Source of the DNA: an uncultured Bacteroidales bacterium
GTDB taxonomy: Bacteria > Bacteroidota > Bacteroidia > Bacteroidales > WCHB1-69
Reading direction: 5' to 3'
Length of the DNA stretch: 63,295 bases
Assembly: GCA_905235135.1 (NCBI GenBank)
Contig: CAJOKR010000055.1
Span: 1-63,295, forward strand
The notes under the pieces are model-generated. The model saw only the letters and a list, made by a program, of their open reading frames with translations, did no database searches and had not been told where the DNA came from. This document shows positions 26,496-38,391 of this stretch, piece after piece (the first letter of the stretch is position 1; every line of letters begins with the position of its first letter). The translations under genes were made by a program, and so were the position numbers.

Positions 26496-29400
26496 ATGAA
26501 GAAAGCGTTATTCATTCTGATGGTTGTTTTGGTTCCCGTGTTGCTATTTGCGCAGCCGATGGACACGGTGACCATTTACTTCGAAACCTGTGATGGCGAC
26601 ACCGCCACCATGGTCCCTGCTCATACGAGCACTCTTGGTGGCGGGCAGGGCGACTGGCGTATTATTGGTCCTGGCATCTCGTATGACGACTGGACCCAGA
26701 ACTACACCCAGATTTACAAGTCCTCGCCCAAGGCGTATCGCACGCCGGTGTACAACGCGTCTGGTAACTCCAGCCTTAGTACGCCCGCCATTCCGTTGTC
26801 ATACGGCAACATGAATGTCAATCATGTCTATTTCGATTTCGACCATATATGCAAGGTGCACCAGTTGGACAATGCATACATCTATTGTCAGGTCGCCCAG
26901 GGAGTCGATGCCGATGGCAACTACAACTGGGGGCAGTGGAAGATGCTGAACTTTACCAGTAATAACGCAGGCAACTACCTGATGTATTTCGGTGAGGCGA
27001 TGGGTACCACCTACATCACAGGTGGTCGTTTCTCCCATGTCGTTTACTCGAATTGGGCACAAAACAGCTTGACTGCTGTGCCGAACAATACGTGGTGGCA
27101 CCATGAGATGCTTGACTTGTCAAGGGCCATCTTTGTGGAATCGGGTGCTTCCGCTCCCACCCATTTTCGTCTTCAGTTCCGTGTGAACAAGGCGTCCCCA
27201 TCAACTTCCGGCACAGAAACTTGCGCAGGTTGGTTTGTGGATAATTTCGATTTCCGTCTCGCCAACTGCGAGCTCATCCCTCCGCGTATCCTGATGCAGG
27301 CGCCGTTCTATTATAACACCAACAACTCTTTTACAAACAACCTCGGTCCGTACACGATTAAAGCGAAACTTACGGATAACGACACGGTTAACTTGAGTTC
27401 TGTGGTGTTTAGCTATGAGATTAACAGCGGTCCGACTGTCATTGTTCCCAATACCAACGCTTTCTCCAACAATGTATATACGACTGCTAACTCCTATACC
27501 GGTCACGACACCATCCATTCGGTGGATGCCCAGTGGGAACTGCCAGCCATTTGTTATGCTGACACCATCTACTACCATATCTACATGGAAGATACTCACG
27601 GCAGCAAGACCCGTTTCGACACTTTCCTGGTGGCCCACCACGACTACACCGATATCCATTACAACGATGTGCGGCTTGACAGTTTGAATACTATGCCTCA
27701 CTGTCTGATTACTAATCAACCGCAGGATGTGAGCGTCTTCTTCACCAACCGAAGCGATGCAGCCAACTCCCCCGGAACCAACGAGATGACCTCCGGCTCT
27801 TTCAAGATTGAGGTGCGCAACGAGGCAGGGGTGATTACCCAGCAACCCACCACGTTCAACTGGACGGGCAACATCTGCTTCGACATTCCGTCGTCGCTCC
27901 CGCTCGGCACCTTTACCCCGAGCCACGGCTACAACTATGTGACGGTTTATGTGTCCACCCGTAACGGTCAGACGGATGGTTACCATTCCAACGATACCAT
28001 TAAGATCGCCCCCTACGCCTGTGACAGCCTGCTGCAAGGCGATTACACCGTGGGTGGCACGAATCCGGACTTCCCGAATATGACGGCCGTCAAGGAAGCC
28101 CTGAATTTCTGCGGACTTGGAGGTCCTGCCGTGTTCCATCTGCGGCCCGGCACCTACTCCGGCTTCGACTTCCACGAGAACTACATCGGGCAGTCGGCAA
28201 CCAATACCATCACCTTCCAGGGTGACGACGTGAACAGCGTCATCATCGTGAATGACAGCATCGACAACGGTGCTACCACTTACGGTGCGGTGACCTTGGT
28301 GAACGTCAGGGACTTCATTTTCAAGAACTTGACTCTCCAGGCGAATGACACCACCGTGTCGAGAGGTGTGGTGGTGCGTGGTAACGGCAGCCGCAACATC
28401 CTGTTCGAGGGCTGTCACATCAATACCCACAATACCAACACCATGGACTTCAACAGCTGCGCGGTGGTTCGTTCGGCGGCTGTTGCAAGCACGGTGGCTG
28501 CAAACACGGTGGTCGATTCAATCACTTTCCGCAACTGTACGATGAACGGCGGCAATGCCGGTGTCTATTATGTGGGTGCCAACAACAAGCGGAATTACTT
28601 GGTGGTGGATAACTGCGATATAACTTCTTGTTACAGAGGTATATGTCTGAGCTACACCAACGGTATTATCTCCGACAACCACATCAAGCAGGTCTCCTCT
28701 TCCAACCCGCTGAACTTCGCCGCTGTTCATGCCAGCTATCCGACCGGTATTGATATTGACGGCAACTTGGTGGATTCTGTGACCAAGCTGGAGTATGCTA
28801 TCTACTTGACTAATGCCACGCTGCAGGATTACTTCATCCGCAACAACCGTATCCACGCGGGTAACGGTTCTGCTGCCATCTATGTTACCAATAGTGCCTC
28901 CACTCATACCGGGGGTGCCAGCCCTGTCAATATGGACGGCTATATTGCTAACAACGAGGTGATCTTCTATCCGGTGACTGCCGACAACAGCTATGGTATC
29001 CAGATTAACAACAGTAACAACCTCTATGTGGTCAACAACAGCGTGCTGGTGAAATCTGACGCTCCTTACAGCAATACGGCTTCGCTGTACGCTTCAATCA
29101 CTGGTTCCAATGCAAATGTGTATGCATACAATAATATATTATTGAACAAAACCGTCAACTCGGACAACACGGACTATCCGTTGTATCTCAACGGCAGTGT
29201 TACGGCAACGGGTGGCTACAACGACTTCTATTCCGGTTCCGGTGTGGTCGCTTTCAAGACGGTGGCCCGCAGTTCGATTGCCGAATTGGAGAACGCCATC
29301 ACCACCCTGACCGACAACATCTCCGTCATGCCTCCCATCGCTAATGAAAATGAGAGCCTGCTTCCCGACCCGATGTCTGGCTTGGAGTGCTGGCGTCAAC

Positions 29401-32400
29401 CTTCCGTGTTGAAGGATATCCGCGACATCAATCGTTCCGAGCTCACCTACATGGGTGCATACGCGGACGTTATCCCCGCCTACGACCTGGAGCTCACCTC
29501 TATCGTGAGCCCCGCGCTGGGTGAATGTCCCCAGACTTCCTACGATATTACGGTGAAAATCACCAACAAGGGTGGTTCAACGATTAACTTCGCTTCCACC
29601 CCCGCTACTATTCTGCTTCAGTCCACTTCCTTGAACCTTAATGAGACGGTGACGGTGAACGCTGGTTCGCTGGCTCCGCTGAACTCAATGGACAAGGTGC
29701 TGACCTCTGGCGTTGTGATTCCGAGCAACCTGCCGGTTGACTTCACCATCATCATCAACTATCCCAGTGACAGCCAACACGCCAATGACACTTTGAGCCA
29801 GAACTTCACGCTGGAATACATCATCCCCGACTATGAGGAGGATTTCAGCAACGGAACATGGCAAACTTGGACGATTGAGCAGGTCAGCGGTGCTGGTAAC
29901 TGGTCGTTCCAGAACGGCGAAGGTGTGAACCCGACCATCATGCCCGTCTATGGTATCGGTCGTATGTTCTTCAATTCCAAGAGCTTTGCAGCCAATACGG
30001 TTTCTCGCGCCGTACTGCCTGTGACGGTTCTCGCTGGTTCCCACGACCCGATTCTCGAGCTGTGGTTCGCCCATGACAATGCTACTTCGAACAAGAATGA
30101 TGAGATGACGGTGAAGATTTCCACCGACAATGGTGTCACTTATACCGCGCTGACCCCGCAGGGCCAGACCACCGCTCCCATCAAACGTTACAAACAGTCG
30201 GCCACAACTCCCACTTGGGAGCGCTACTGGTATGACCTTTCCAACTACGCCACGAGTAACTGTGTCTATATTGCTTTTGATGCTACCTCCAAGAACGGCA
30301 ACAACCTCAACATCGACCGCATTCGCGTGCGTAGCCTCTATCCGAACGACATCGCGGTGAGCAAAATTTACGCTGCTGGTGAGAACCCGACGGGCTACCA
30401 GATGCGTGACGTGGTGAGTGCCCTGGTGCGCAACGACGGCTCGCAAACGCAGTCCAACATTCAAGTCTATCTGACCGTGACTGGTGCTGCCGAGCAATGG
30501 CACGATACGATTACGATTCCGTCTTTGGCCGCCAACGCCCAGACCGTTGTCACCTTCCCCGACCATCAGTACAGCGTGACTCAAGGACGTGGAGGTGCGC
30601 TGCGCCGACGACCAGCACAATATCAACAACGCCCAGCACTGGCGTATGGTGACCAACGCGACGGTTGCCAATATCGCCGACACCACCACCTTCATCCAGC
30701 TGATAGGTGACTATAACAACATTATCCGTCCTTGCGTGCGCTACAAGACCAACGAGGAGCTGGCCGTGCGGGCGGTGAAATACTACTACGACCAGACCTA
30801 TATCGCGGATCCCGAGAACGGCTTCAAGGCTTTCGTGGCCGATGCCGACGGCAATGTCCTGGCCACTTCCCAAGTGGTGGATTTCGGCACGCTGCAGCAG
30901 GGTGCTTGGAACGAGATTCCGATTTACAACTTCGCTTTGACGAACACCACGGGTGAGTTCTATGTGGGCTTGGAGATGCTCTCCCACGGTAACTATCTGT
31001 GTGCCCAGGTTGAGACCCCGCTTCGCGATTCCACATTCTTCTACCTGAGCAACGGTACGTATGTTCCGCAGCTCACCGGTCGTTTCATGCTTGGTGCGGT
31101 GGTGGATACCCCGTTCGTGAATGATGTCGCCGTACTGGAACTGGTGAACCCCGTCTCCGACTGCGACCTCGGCCACGAGCATCTGACCTTGAAGATCACC
31201 AACAACGGTACCACTGACATTGTGCCGCCCATCCAGCTGCACTATACGGTGAATGGCGGTACTACTGTCACGGAGAACTTCACCGACACGCTGCACAGCC
31301 ACGAAACCACCCTGTTCGCGTTCAACAATATCTATGACTTTACCAACAACCAGCTCTATCAGGACGACAACTACACGATCAAGGTGTGGGCCACGAAACT
31401 GCCGCAAGACCGTCTGACCTACAACGATACCCTCGATGTGGTGGTGGTTTCCAAGGGCAAGGCGGTGATGCCGACCGCACAGGACACGGTCATCGTGAAC
31501 TACCATACTTCCACGGTACTTTCGGCCCAGCTGCCCGCCGCCATCTCTGAAGGTGTAATCGGCTGGCATACGAGCGCTGGTTATGAGTCATGGAATCTGT
31601 TGGGCTATGGCGACACCTATACCACCCCGCTGATCTACTTCGATACCACCTACTATGTGACCGCCAACCCCGGCACGGTGGATGAGGTCATCGTGGGTAC
31701 GGGTGACGGCAACGGCACTGATCCATTCACCTTCAGCAATGGCTATTCCCGCGGCCGCATCCTCTATCTGGAGCAGGAAGTCGGTCACGGCACCATCAGC
31801 TCTTTCGCGCTGAGTGTGAAAACCGCCTCCACCGCCGCCGCCAGTGCAGGTATTCCGATGAAGATTTACATGAAGTGTACCAACGAAAACGTCTATAATT
31901 CCACGACGGTGAACTGGGACGATGAGATTCTCGGCGCTACCCTCGTGTTGGATGACCGTGTCTTCTTCGATCACACTGGTTGGTTCGACTTCGATCTGCT
32001 TACTCCGTTTGACTTCAATAGCGGCAACCTGGAAATCTTTGTGGAAACCAACTGCGCCGACTACTGTACGGGAACCGGCAACCAGTGCAACAACTGCGGT
32101 CAGTACGTTTCCGGTGCGAACAGCTACCCGCAATTCTTCATGACGAACACCACTTCGGCTACCCTGTGTCAAAAGAAGGCTGCCAACAGCGTTGACCAAC
32201 TGGGTGGCAATTGGACCAACGTGGCGAAACGTCTGAACGCCCGCTTCACGGTGGTCAATCTGGATTGTGGTAGCCAGAAGGTGCCCATCCACATTCATGT
32301 GCCCGACATTCCGGATTATGATGTGGAGACCCAGGAACTGCTCTATCCTGTGACAAGCTGTGCACTTTACAACGAGCACATCCAGGTGCAGCTCAAAAAC

Positions 32401-35400
32401 ATGCTGAACACTCCGATTCCGGCCAACAAGGTGGTGATTCACGCCATCTTCAATGGTTCGGAGGTTACCCACACGGTGGATGAGGCGTTCGCTCCCGAGG
32501 AAGTCAAGGTTGTGGAATTCACCACACCGTTTGATTTCAGCGCACCGACGGGCAACATCTTATTTAATTATACTATATATACCACATTAAATAATGAGAC
32601 TATTGTGTATGGCGGTAATGATACCATCACGGGTAGCTTTACGTCAACCCGTACGGCTTACCTGCCCGACAGCATCGTCTATACTGGCAGCTACACACTT
32701 CCTTATACGATTCTTGAGCCGGCTGACAGATCTTCCAGCATTACGCAGTACTACTTCTACGATGCTCAAGACGCTACCACCCCGATTCACACGACCACGA
32801 CGGCGGCTCCGTATATGACCACGGCTCCGTTGTATGACACGGTGGTATTCTGGGTGTCGGGCAAGACGCAGCAAAGTAACTGTATTACGAAGCGCATTCC
32901 TGTGATTATCAATGTGTTCCGTCCGCAATACGACTTGAGTACAGAGGAACTGATCTATCCGGTTTCGTATCAGTGCTCCAACTCACTGAGCCCGTTGTTG
33001 AAAGTGTCTGTGATGAACCAGGATACGACCTCCAACACGGCAATTCCCGCCGGTACGTTCAATTTGAACGCCAACTTCACTGGCGCGGCCACTGTGAATG
33101 GGGTGAACCTCATCAATGTGCCGATTTCCTCGCTGCAGTTGGATACCATCACTTACGACAATGGTTTGAACCTCGGTTCCGCCACGCAGAACAAGGCTTA
33201 CCAGTATTTGATTTACACCACGCCCGCCGATCCCACGCTGGCAGTCTATACGGCCAACGACACCATTTCGGGTTCGATGTACGTTCCGGCACTGCCCGTT
33301 GCACCGCAGGCGCTGACTTATACGGTGCCTTACGGCGGCACGCAGACCATTACCCCGAGCGGCTCTTCGCTCAACCACTACTACTTCTACCAGAACGCTT
33401 CCGACAACACGGCAATTGCCGAGGGTAGCAGCTACACAACTGACCCGATTTATGGTCCGACCACCTACTACTACAGCGGTCGTATCGAGTCCAACGGCTT
33501 CAACGCCGATGTGATAGCCGGCACGGGTAACAATACCGGCCAATCGAGTGGCGCTCCGTTCACCTTCACCAACGGTCACTCTTACGCCAAACTGCTCTAC
33601 AACAAGGAGGATATGGGTGGTCCGGAAGGACGTATCGACAGTATCTACTTCCATGTCTGCACGGCTGAAGCCAACGGCGTTGCTATCCCGATGAAGTTCT
33701 GGCTCAAGGATACCACCAATGTGAATGCTATCGGTACCGGTAACAAGAACATTAACTGGAATTCAGAGACTTCCAACGCTCGACTGGTGTTCGACGGTGA
33801 GTTGGCACTTGACGAGGTCGGTTGGGTCGGATTCGCCATCGAAGGCGGTTACGACTTTCAACGGACAAGGCCTGTTGATCTATGCCGAGCACGATTGCGG
33901 TGACGCCAGCTGTGTGACCACCATGGGTATCAACCCTGTGCCGAAGTTCACGAACACGCAGATTAACAGCAACAAGAAAGTCTATACGAAGGCCCAGAAC
34001 TCCCCGCTGACCAATGCAAGCAGCTTCACGCTCTCCGGTTACCGTGTCAATACGAAGTTCAAGATGAACTACACCTGCGAGTCTCCGAAAGCCACGATTA
34101 CCATCAACACCACTGTGCCACAGCACGATGTGGGTGTGACGGCTATCACCGCTCCGGTGACGCAGAACAATTCCTTCACCGACAATGAGACGGTGACGGT
34201 CACTGTCAAGAACTTCGGTTCCTCGGCGGCCTCCAACTTCCCGGTCTCCTACCAGCTGGCCAACGGCACTCCGGTGACGCAGAACTACACGCAGTCGCTG
34301 GCCTCCGGCGCCACGGCAAACGTGACTTTCACCACGAACTGTGACCTTACCGGTGTCTATTACAGCACCCCGTTCAAGGCTTACACCGGACTCTCCTCCG
34401 ATACCTACCACGGTAACGACACCACGACTATCTATCTGAGCAAGGAAGATCCTTGTGAGTCCCGCCCGTTGGCTTTGAGTACTGGCGCCCACATTACCAA
34501 TGTGACGTTCGCTGCCCTCAACAACGGTACTGCTGCGCCGTTCATCAACCACTCCGCGGCCCCGGGCAATGGCATGTACACCGATTACACCTCCACGGTT
34601 GCTCCTGTGGAACTCATTTTGGGACAAGAATATACGCTCTCCGTCGCCCATGCATTCACCGGTGCGACCACCAAGACCGTCTATAAGCGTGCTTATATCG
34701 ACTACAACCGTAACGGTGAGTTCGAGGCAAATGAGGCCATCATGACCACCTCCGCCATCCCCGCCGACAGCAACAATGCAGCCACTGTGCAGGTGGTGAA
34801 CGTCCCGGTGGTCGGCAACGCAGGACTTGGCTTGACCCGTATGCGTGTGATTTGTGCTACGGTCAATGTGACGGATCCGTGTTCGTACTACAACAACTCT
34901 GCTACTGCTGAGGGTGAGACCGAGGACTACGCGGTTCTCCTGAGTGCTCCGATGCAGGTTGACCTCGGTATCCCGACCATTTTGCATCCTGTGAGTGACG
35001 TTTGCGCTGATGCCAACGCCAATATGCGCGTGCAGGTGCGTAACTATGGTACCGAGACACAAACTTTGAGCATGGCAAACCCGATGACCATCACGGCCAC
35101 CATTACGGGTGCGGTGCCGGGTACCTACACCAAGACGGTGGAGAGCGGCACGTTGGCTCCGAATGCTGAGATGACGGTGGTTATCCCGAATATCAACCTC
35201 AGTGCGCTGGGTGACTACCACGTCAGTGTACAGCTTTCTTACGACGGTGACCAGTATCTGACGAACAACACGAGAGGTAGCGAGGCAGTGGTCTCCGATC
35301 TTACTGTTGAGCAACTTCCGTTCGTGGAAGCCTTCATCCCGGTTGGCGTTGACGATATCCAACTCCCGACCGACTGGCTTGCGACCTCCTCCAATCCGAA

Positions 35401-36502
35401 CAACTACATTTGGTCGGCGCGTACGGGTGCTTCCCAAAACAACAGTGCAAACCCGAGCGGCGGTCCCGCGCACGACCATACCTCCGCTGGTACCACCTTG
35501 GAAGAATTCGGTGGTTACGCCACGGTCAATGGTGTGAACGGTACTGGCAACCAGAACAAGTGGACCTCCCTGACCAGCGGATGTATCAATATGCACTATA
35601 ACGGTATCTATCCTTCCGAGCTGAACTTCTACAAATACTTCACGGGTGCGGCTAACGCAGACTTCGAGATGCGCGTGGAGACTGGCTCTGGCGAGTACTA
35701 CCAGACTGTTGACGAACTTAGCAAGGCCGACGGTGCTGCCGAGTGGCTCAACCATCTCACGGTGCTTCACACAGTTGATGAAGTGGCCCGCCTGCGCTTC
35801 ACGGTGACCCATCAGGTGAACCGTATTGACCCCAGTATCGATGATATCAATCTCGTGACGGGTCTGCCTGATATGGCGGTCAACAGAATCGTTTATCCGG
35901 AAGACAAGTCCACGGCTGCCAGCTGCCTTGGCGTGAACAGTGTTGTGGTTCCGATTGTCCAACTCCAAAATGCCGGTAATTCCGCTGTTGAGGAGTTTGA
36001 CGTGGTGTTCAATGTGGGTACCGGTAACGACATCGTGACCGAGACCGAGCACATTGTCCAGCATCTCGAACCCGGTGACACACTTCTTTACACCAGTACG
36101 CACGAATTCTCTGTGACGAACCTCACCCAGAACTGGGAGGTGAAGGCCACGGTGGTGATTCCCGAGGACAAGCGTCATAACAACGATACCAAGCGTTCCC
36201 TCTCCTGCACCGATGTCGGCATCGACGACTACGAGAACGAGGAGGGTGTCTATCTCGGACAGAATGAGCCGAACCCGGCCACTGTCATCACCCGCATCCC
36301 GTACTCTGTGCCGGAACCGGGTAAGGTGACGTTCGATCTCACCAATGCGAATGGACAGTTGCTCTACACCACGACTGACGAAGCCGAGGTGGGTGTCAAC
36401 TACGTTGAGATGAACGTTTCCAACCTCGCTGTGGGTGTCTATTACTACACCTTGCATTATAAGAATGTCACATTAACCAAGAAGATGGTTGTCGAAAAAT
36501 AG
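26496..36502 (+). CDS. Giant T9SS-exported surface protein, about 3,334 aa, two frame breaks
   Basis: The signal peptide (VLLFAQ) is followed by a lectin/MAM-like segment (FETCDGDTATMVP), a right-handed beta-helix region (about 540-900; NITFQGDD-like rungs, NNRIHAGNG, YIANNEVIFY), several CARDB-like beta-sandwiches (VKITNKGGSTINF, LKITNNGTTDIVPPIQ, VTVKNFGSSAASNFPV), a GEVED domain (AYIDYNRNGEFEANEAI, then GETEDYAVLL), another sandwich, and a type A sorting domain (LGQNEPNPA, VTFDLTNANGQLLYTT, GVYYYTLHYKNVTLTKKMVVEK). The frame changes near 30585 (extra G) and 33856 (extra T); removing one base at each restores one frame of exactly whole codons, so these are likely errors in base runs. Adhesion or glycan binding is plausible; no catalytic domain is seen. 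It is followed by a strong terminator. Confidence 0.85.
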
Positions 36503-36519
36503 CCGCTTCTTAACGAAAG

Positions 36520-36548
36520 AAGCTACCTTTCGGGGTAGCTTTCTTTTT
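36520..36548 (+). terminator. Intrinsic terminator after the giant surface gene
   Basis: Stem AAGCTACC/GGTAGCTT, 6-base loop, then TTCTTTTTC. It ends only 8 bases before the next start codon. Confidence 0.85.
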
Positions 36549-36556
36549 CAAATTGT

Positions 36557-37768
36557 ATGAACAGAAAACTGTTGTTGACCGCGATTAGCCTGATGGTGCT
36601 GACGGTTGCCTGTGCGCAGAGCAAGCCGTCGGAACCGTCTGTGACCGCCGCTTCCGAGACGGTATTGCGTACCGGTGCCGAGTGCATGGAACGCTACCTG
36701 CCGCTTTTGGAAGGCAAGCGCGTGGCTGTGTGTGGCAACCAGACCTCCGTGGTCGGGAAGACCCATCTGGTCGATACGCTGCTGGTTCGTGATGTCAACA
36801 TCGTGAAGCTTCTCTGTCCTGAACACGGTTTCCGCGGTCAGGCGGAGGCGGGCGCGACCATCGCTTCCGGCAAGGACCCGCTCACCGGTCTGCCCGTGGT
36901 CTCCCTCTACGGCAAGAACAAGAAACCGACTGCCGAGCAGCTGCAGAATGTGGACATCGTGCTCTTCGACCTGCAGGATGTAGGCTGTCGTTTCTACACC
37001 TACATCTCCACGCTGCACTACGTGATGGAGGCCGCCGCCGAGGTCGGGGTCAAAGTCATCGTGCTCGACCGCCCCAACCCGAACGGTTTCTACGTCGATG
37101 GTCCTGTGCTGGAACCGCAGTACAAGTCGTTCGTGGGGATGCATCCGGTGCCGGTGGTCTATGGCATGACGATAGGGGAGTACGCTCGGATGATCAATGG
37201 GGAGAAATGGTTGGCCAACGGTGCGAAGTGCGATTTGGAGGTGGTACAGCTGGAAGGTTATACGCACAAAACCCGTTACGACCTGCCTGTTGCGCCGTCG
37301 CCGAACCTACAGACCGCAGAGGCCATCTTCCTCTATCCGTCGCTCTGTTTCTTCGAAGGCGCGAACATCAGTGTCGGGCGCGGCACCGACCGGCCGTTCG
37401 AGATGTTCGGTGCGCCTGGGCTGCTGAGCGGCGATTATCGGTTCGTCCCTCAAGCCATTCCCGGTGTGTCAGAGAATCCGCCGTTCAAGGGCCAGGAGTG
37501 CCGGGGGTATTCGTTGCACGAAGAGGCTGAGAATGGTTTATACCGGATTGGTTCCCTCAACCTGTCGTACTTGCTTGCTGCCTACCACAACTACCCCGAC
37601 AAGGCGAACTTCTTCCTCAAGAACAACTTCTTCGACAAGTTGGCCGGCACCGACCAGTTGCGCAAACAGATTGTAGAGGGCGTTTCGGAAGAGGAAATCC
37701 GCGCTTCTTGGAAGCCGGGTTTGGAGAAATTTAAAGAAATCAGAGGAAAATATCTGTTGTATGAATGA
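36557..37768 (+). CDS. DUF1343 protein, NamZ-type exo-beta-N-acetylmuramidase
   Basis: 403 aa. Signal peptide; VLTVACAQ could be either a weak lipobox or a type I cleavage site. The DUF1343 core is clear: GKRVAVCGNQTSVVGKTHLVD, LLCPEHGFRG, VSLYGKNKKPT, VLFDLQDVGCRFYTYISTLHYVMEA, LDRPNPNG, and further on the GRGTDRPFEMFGAPG and GVSFIPV-like region (SENPPFKGQECRG). Characterised members cleave terminal MurNAc from peptidoglycan fragments for recycling. The start lies 8 bases after a terminator, so no separate promoter fits; expression may depend on terminator read-through. Confidence 0.85.
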   Translation: MNRKLLLTAISLMVLTVACAQSKPSEPSVTAASETVLRTGAECMERYLPLLEGKRVAVCGNQTSVVGKTHLVDTLLVRDVNIVKLLCPEHGFRGQAEAGATIASGKDPLTGLPVVSLYGKNKKPTAEQLQNVDIVLFDLQDVGCRFYTYISTLHYVMEAAAEVGVKVIVLDRPNPNGFYVDGPVLEPQYKSFVGMHPVPVVYGMTIGEYARMINGEKWLANGAKCDLEVVQLEGYTHKTRYDLPVAPSPNLQTAEAIFLYPSLCFFEGANISVGRGTDRPFEMFGAPGLLSGDYRFVPQAIPGVSENPPFKGQECRGYSLHEEAENGLYRIGSLNLSYLLAAYHNYPDKANFFLKNNFFDKLAGTDQLRKQIVEGVSEEEIRASWKPGLEKFKEIRGKYLLYE

Positions 37769-37919
37769 TTTTTTTTGAACATAAAATAATGTGTTTCAGC
37801 TAAATACGAAAAAAATAAAAAAAAGTGATTTTTCTTGTAACGAAATCGGGACTTCGTGCGACAGAGTAAATGTAAGGGGAAATTTGGATATTGACGAATA
37901 AGTGAAAAAATATACAGAT

Positions 37920-38372
37920 ATGAAAAGAACAGTATTGACAATGATGATGATGGGTGTGATGCTCATCGGATTTGCGCAGCGGCAGGTGCCCATGAGCGAC
38001 TTCTATCCGTCGCAGATGATTTATGAGCAGCTCACGCCTGCACAGGTGGAGCAGATGCGTTCAGAAGATCCTGCCGGACTTCTGCTGATGAACTACAAAA
38101 TGGTGAATTCTGCCGTGGTTATTGCCAAACCGCTGGACGGCGAGGTTAAGCAGATGGGCAGTCTGGAGAAATACCTGCCTGCAGGGATGTCCTACAATGA
38201 GGACGAGATTATCCGTAACGGCGCCATCAATCCTTTCAAGTGGCAGTTGCCGCAGGATAAGACGCAATGGTGTGTCTATCAGATGCGCCGCAGCGGCTAT
38301 TTTGTCGCGGTTCCGCCCGAGACTGTGTTCAACGAGCGTTCCCAGGCATTCCTCAGAGCATACGGTTATTAA
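37920..38372 (+). CDS. Small secreted protein of unknown function
   Basis: 150 aa from the ATG at 37920 (an upstream in-frame GTG at 37902 is less likely). Signal peptide (MLIGFAQ), then a compact mostly polar domain with no family I recognise: DFYPSQMIYEQLTPAQVEQMRSE early, FKWQLPQDKTQWCVYQMRRSGYFVAVPP late. No sorting domain. It sits 19 bases ahead of the CHU_C surface protein, so the two are probably co-transcribed. Similar small proteins accompany T9SS surface proteins in Bacteroidales, but a role cannot be assigned. Confidence 0.7.
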   Translation: MKRTVLTMMMMGVMLIGFAQRQVPMSDFYPSQMIYEQLTPAQVEQMRSEDPAGLLLMNYKMVNSAVVIAKPLDGEVKQMGSLEKYLPAGMSYNEDEIIRNGAINPFKWQLPQDKTQWCVYQMRRSGYFVAVPPETVFNERSQAFLRAYGY

Positions 38373-38391
38373 CCCTTAAAATTCGGAAGCA

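Noticed and set aside
33752-36457. A 901-codon open frame on the reverse strand opposite the giant surface gene
   Set aside because: It lies entirely antisense to a convincing T9SS protein, has low-complexity His/Arg/Val-rich content and no recognisable domain. It is a by-product of the codon bias of the real gene.
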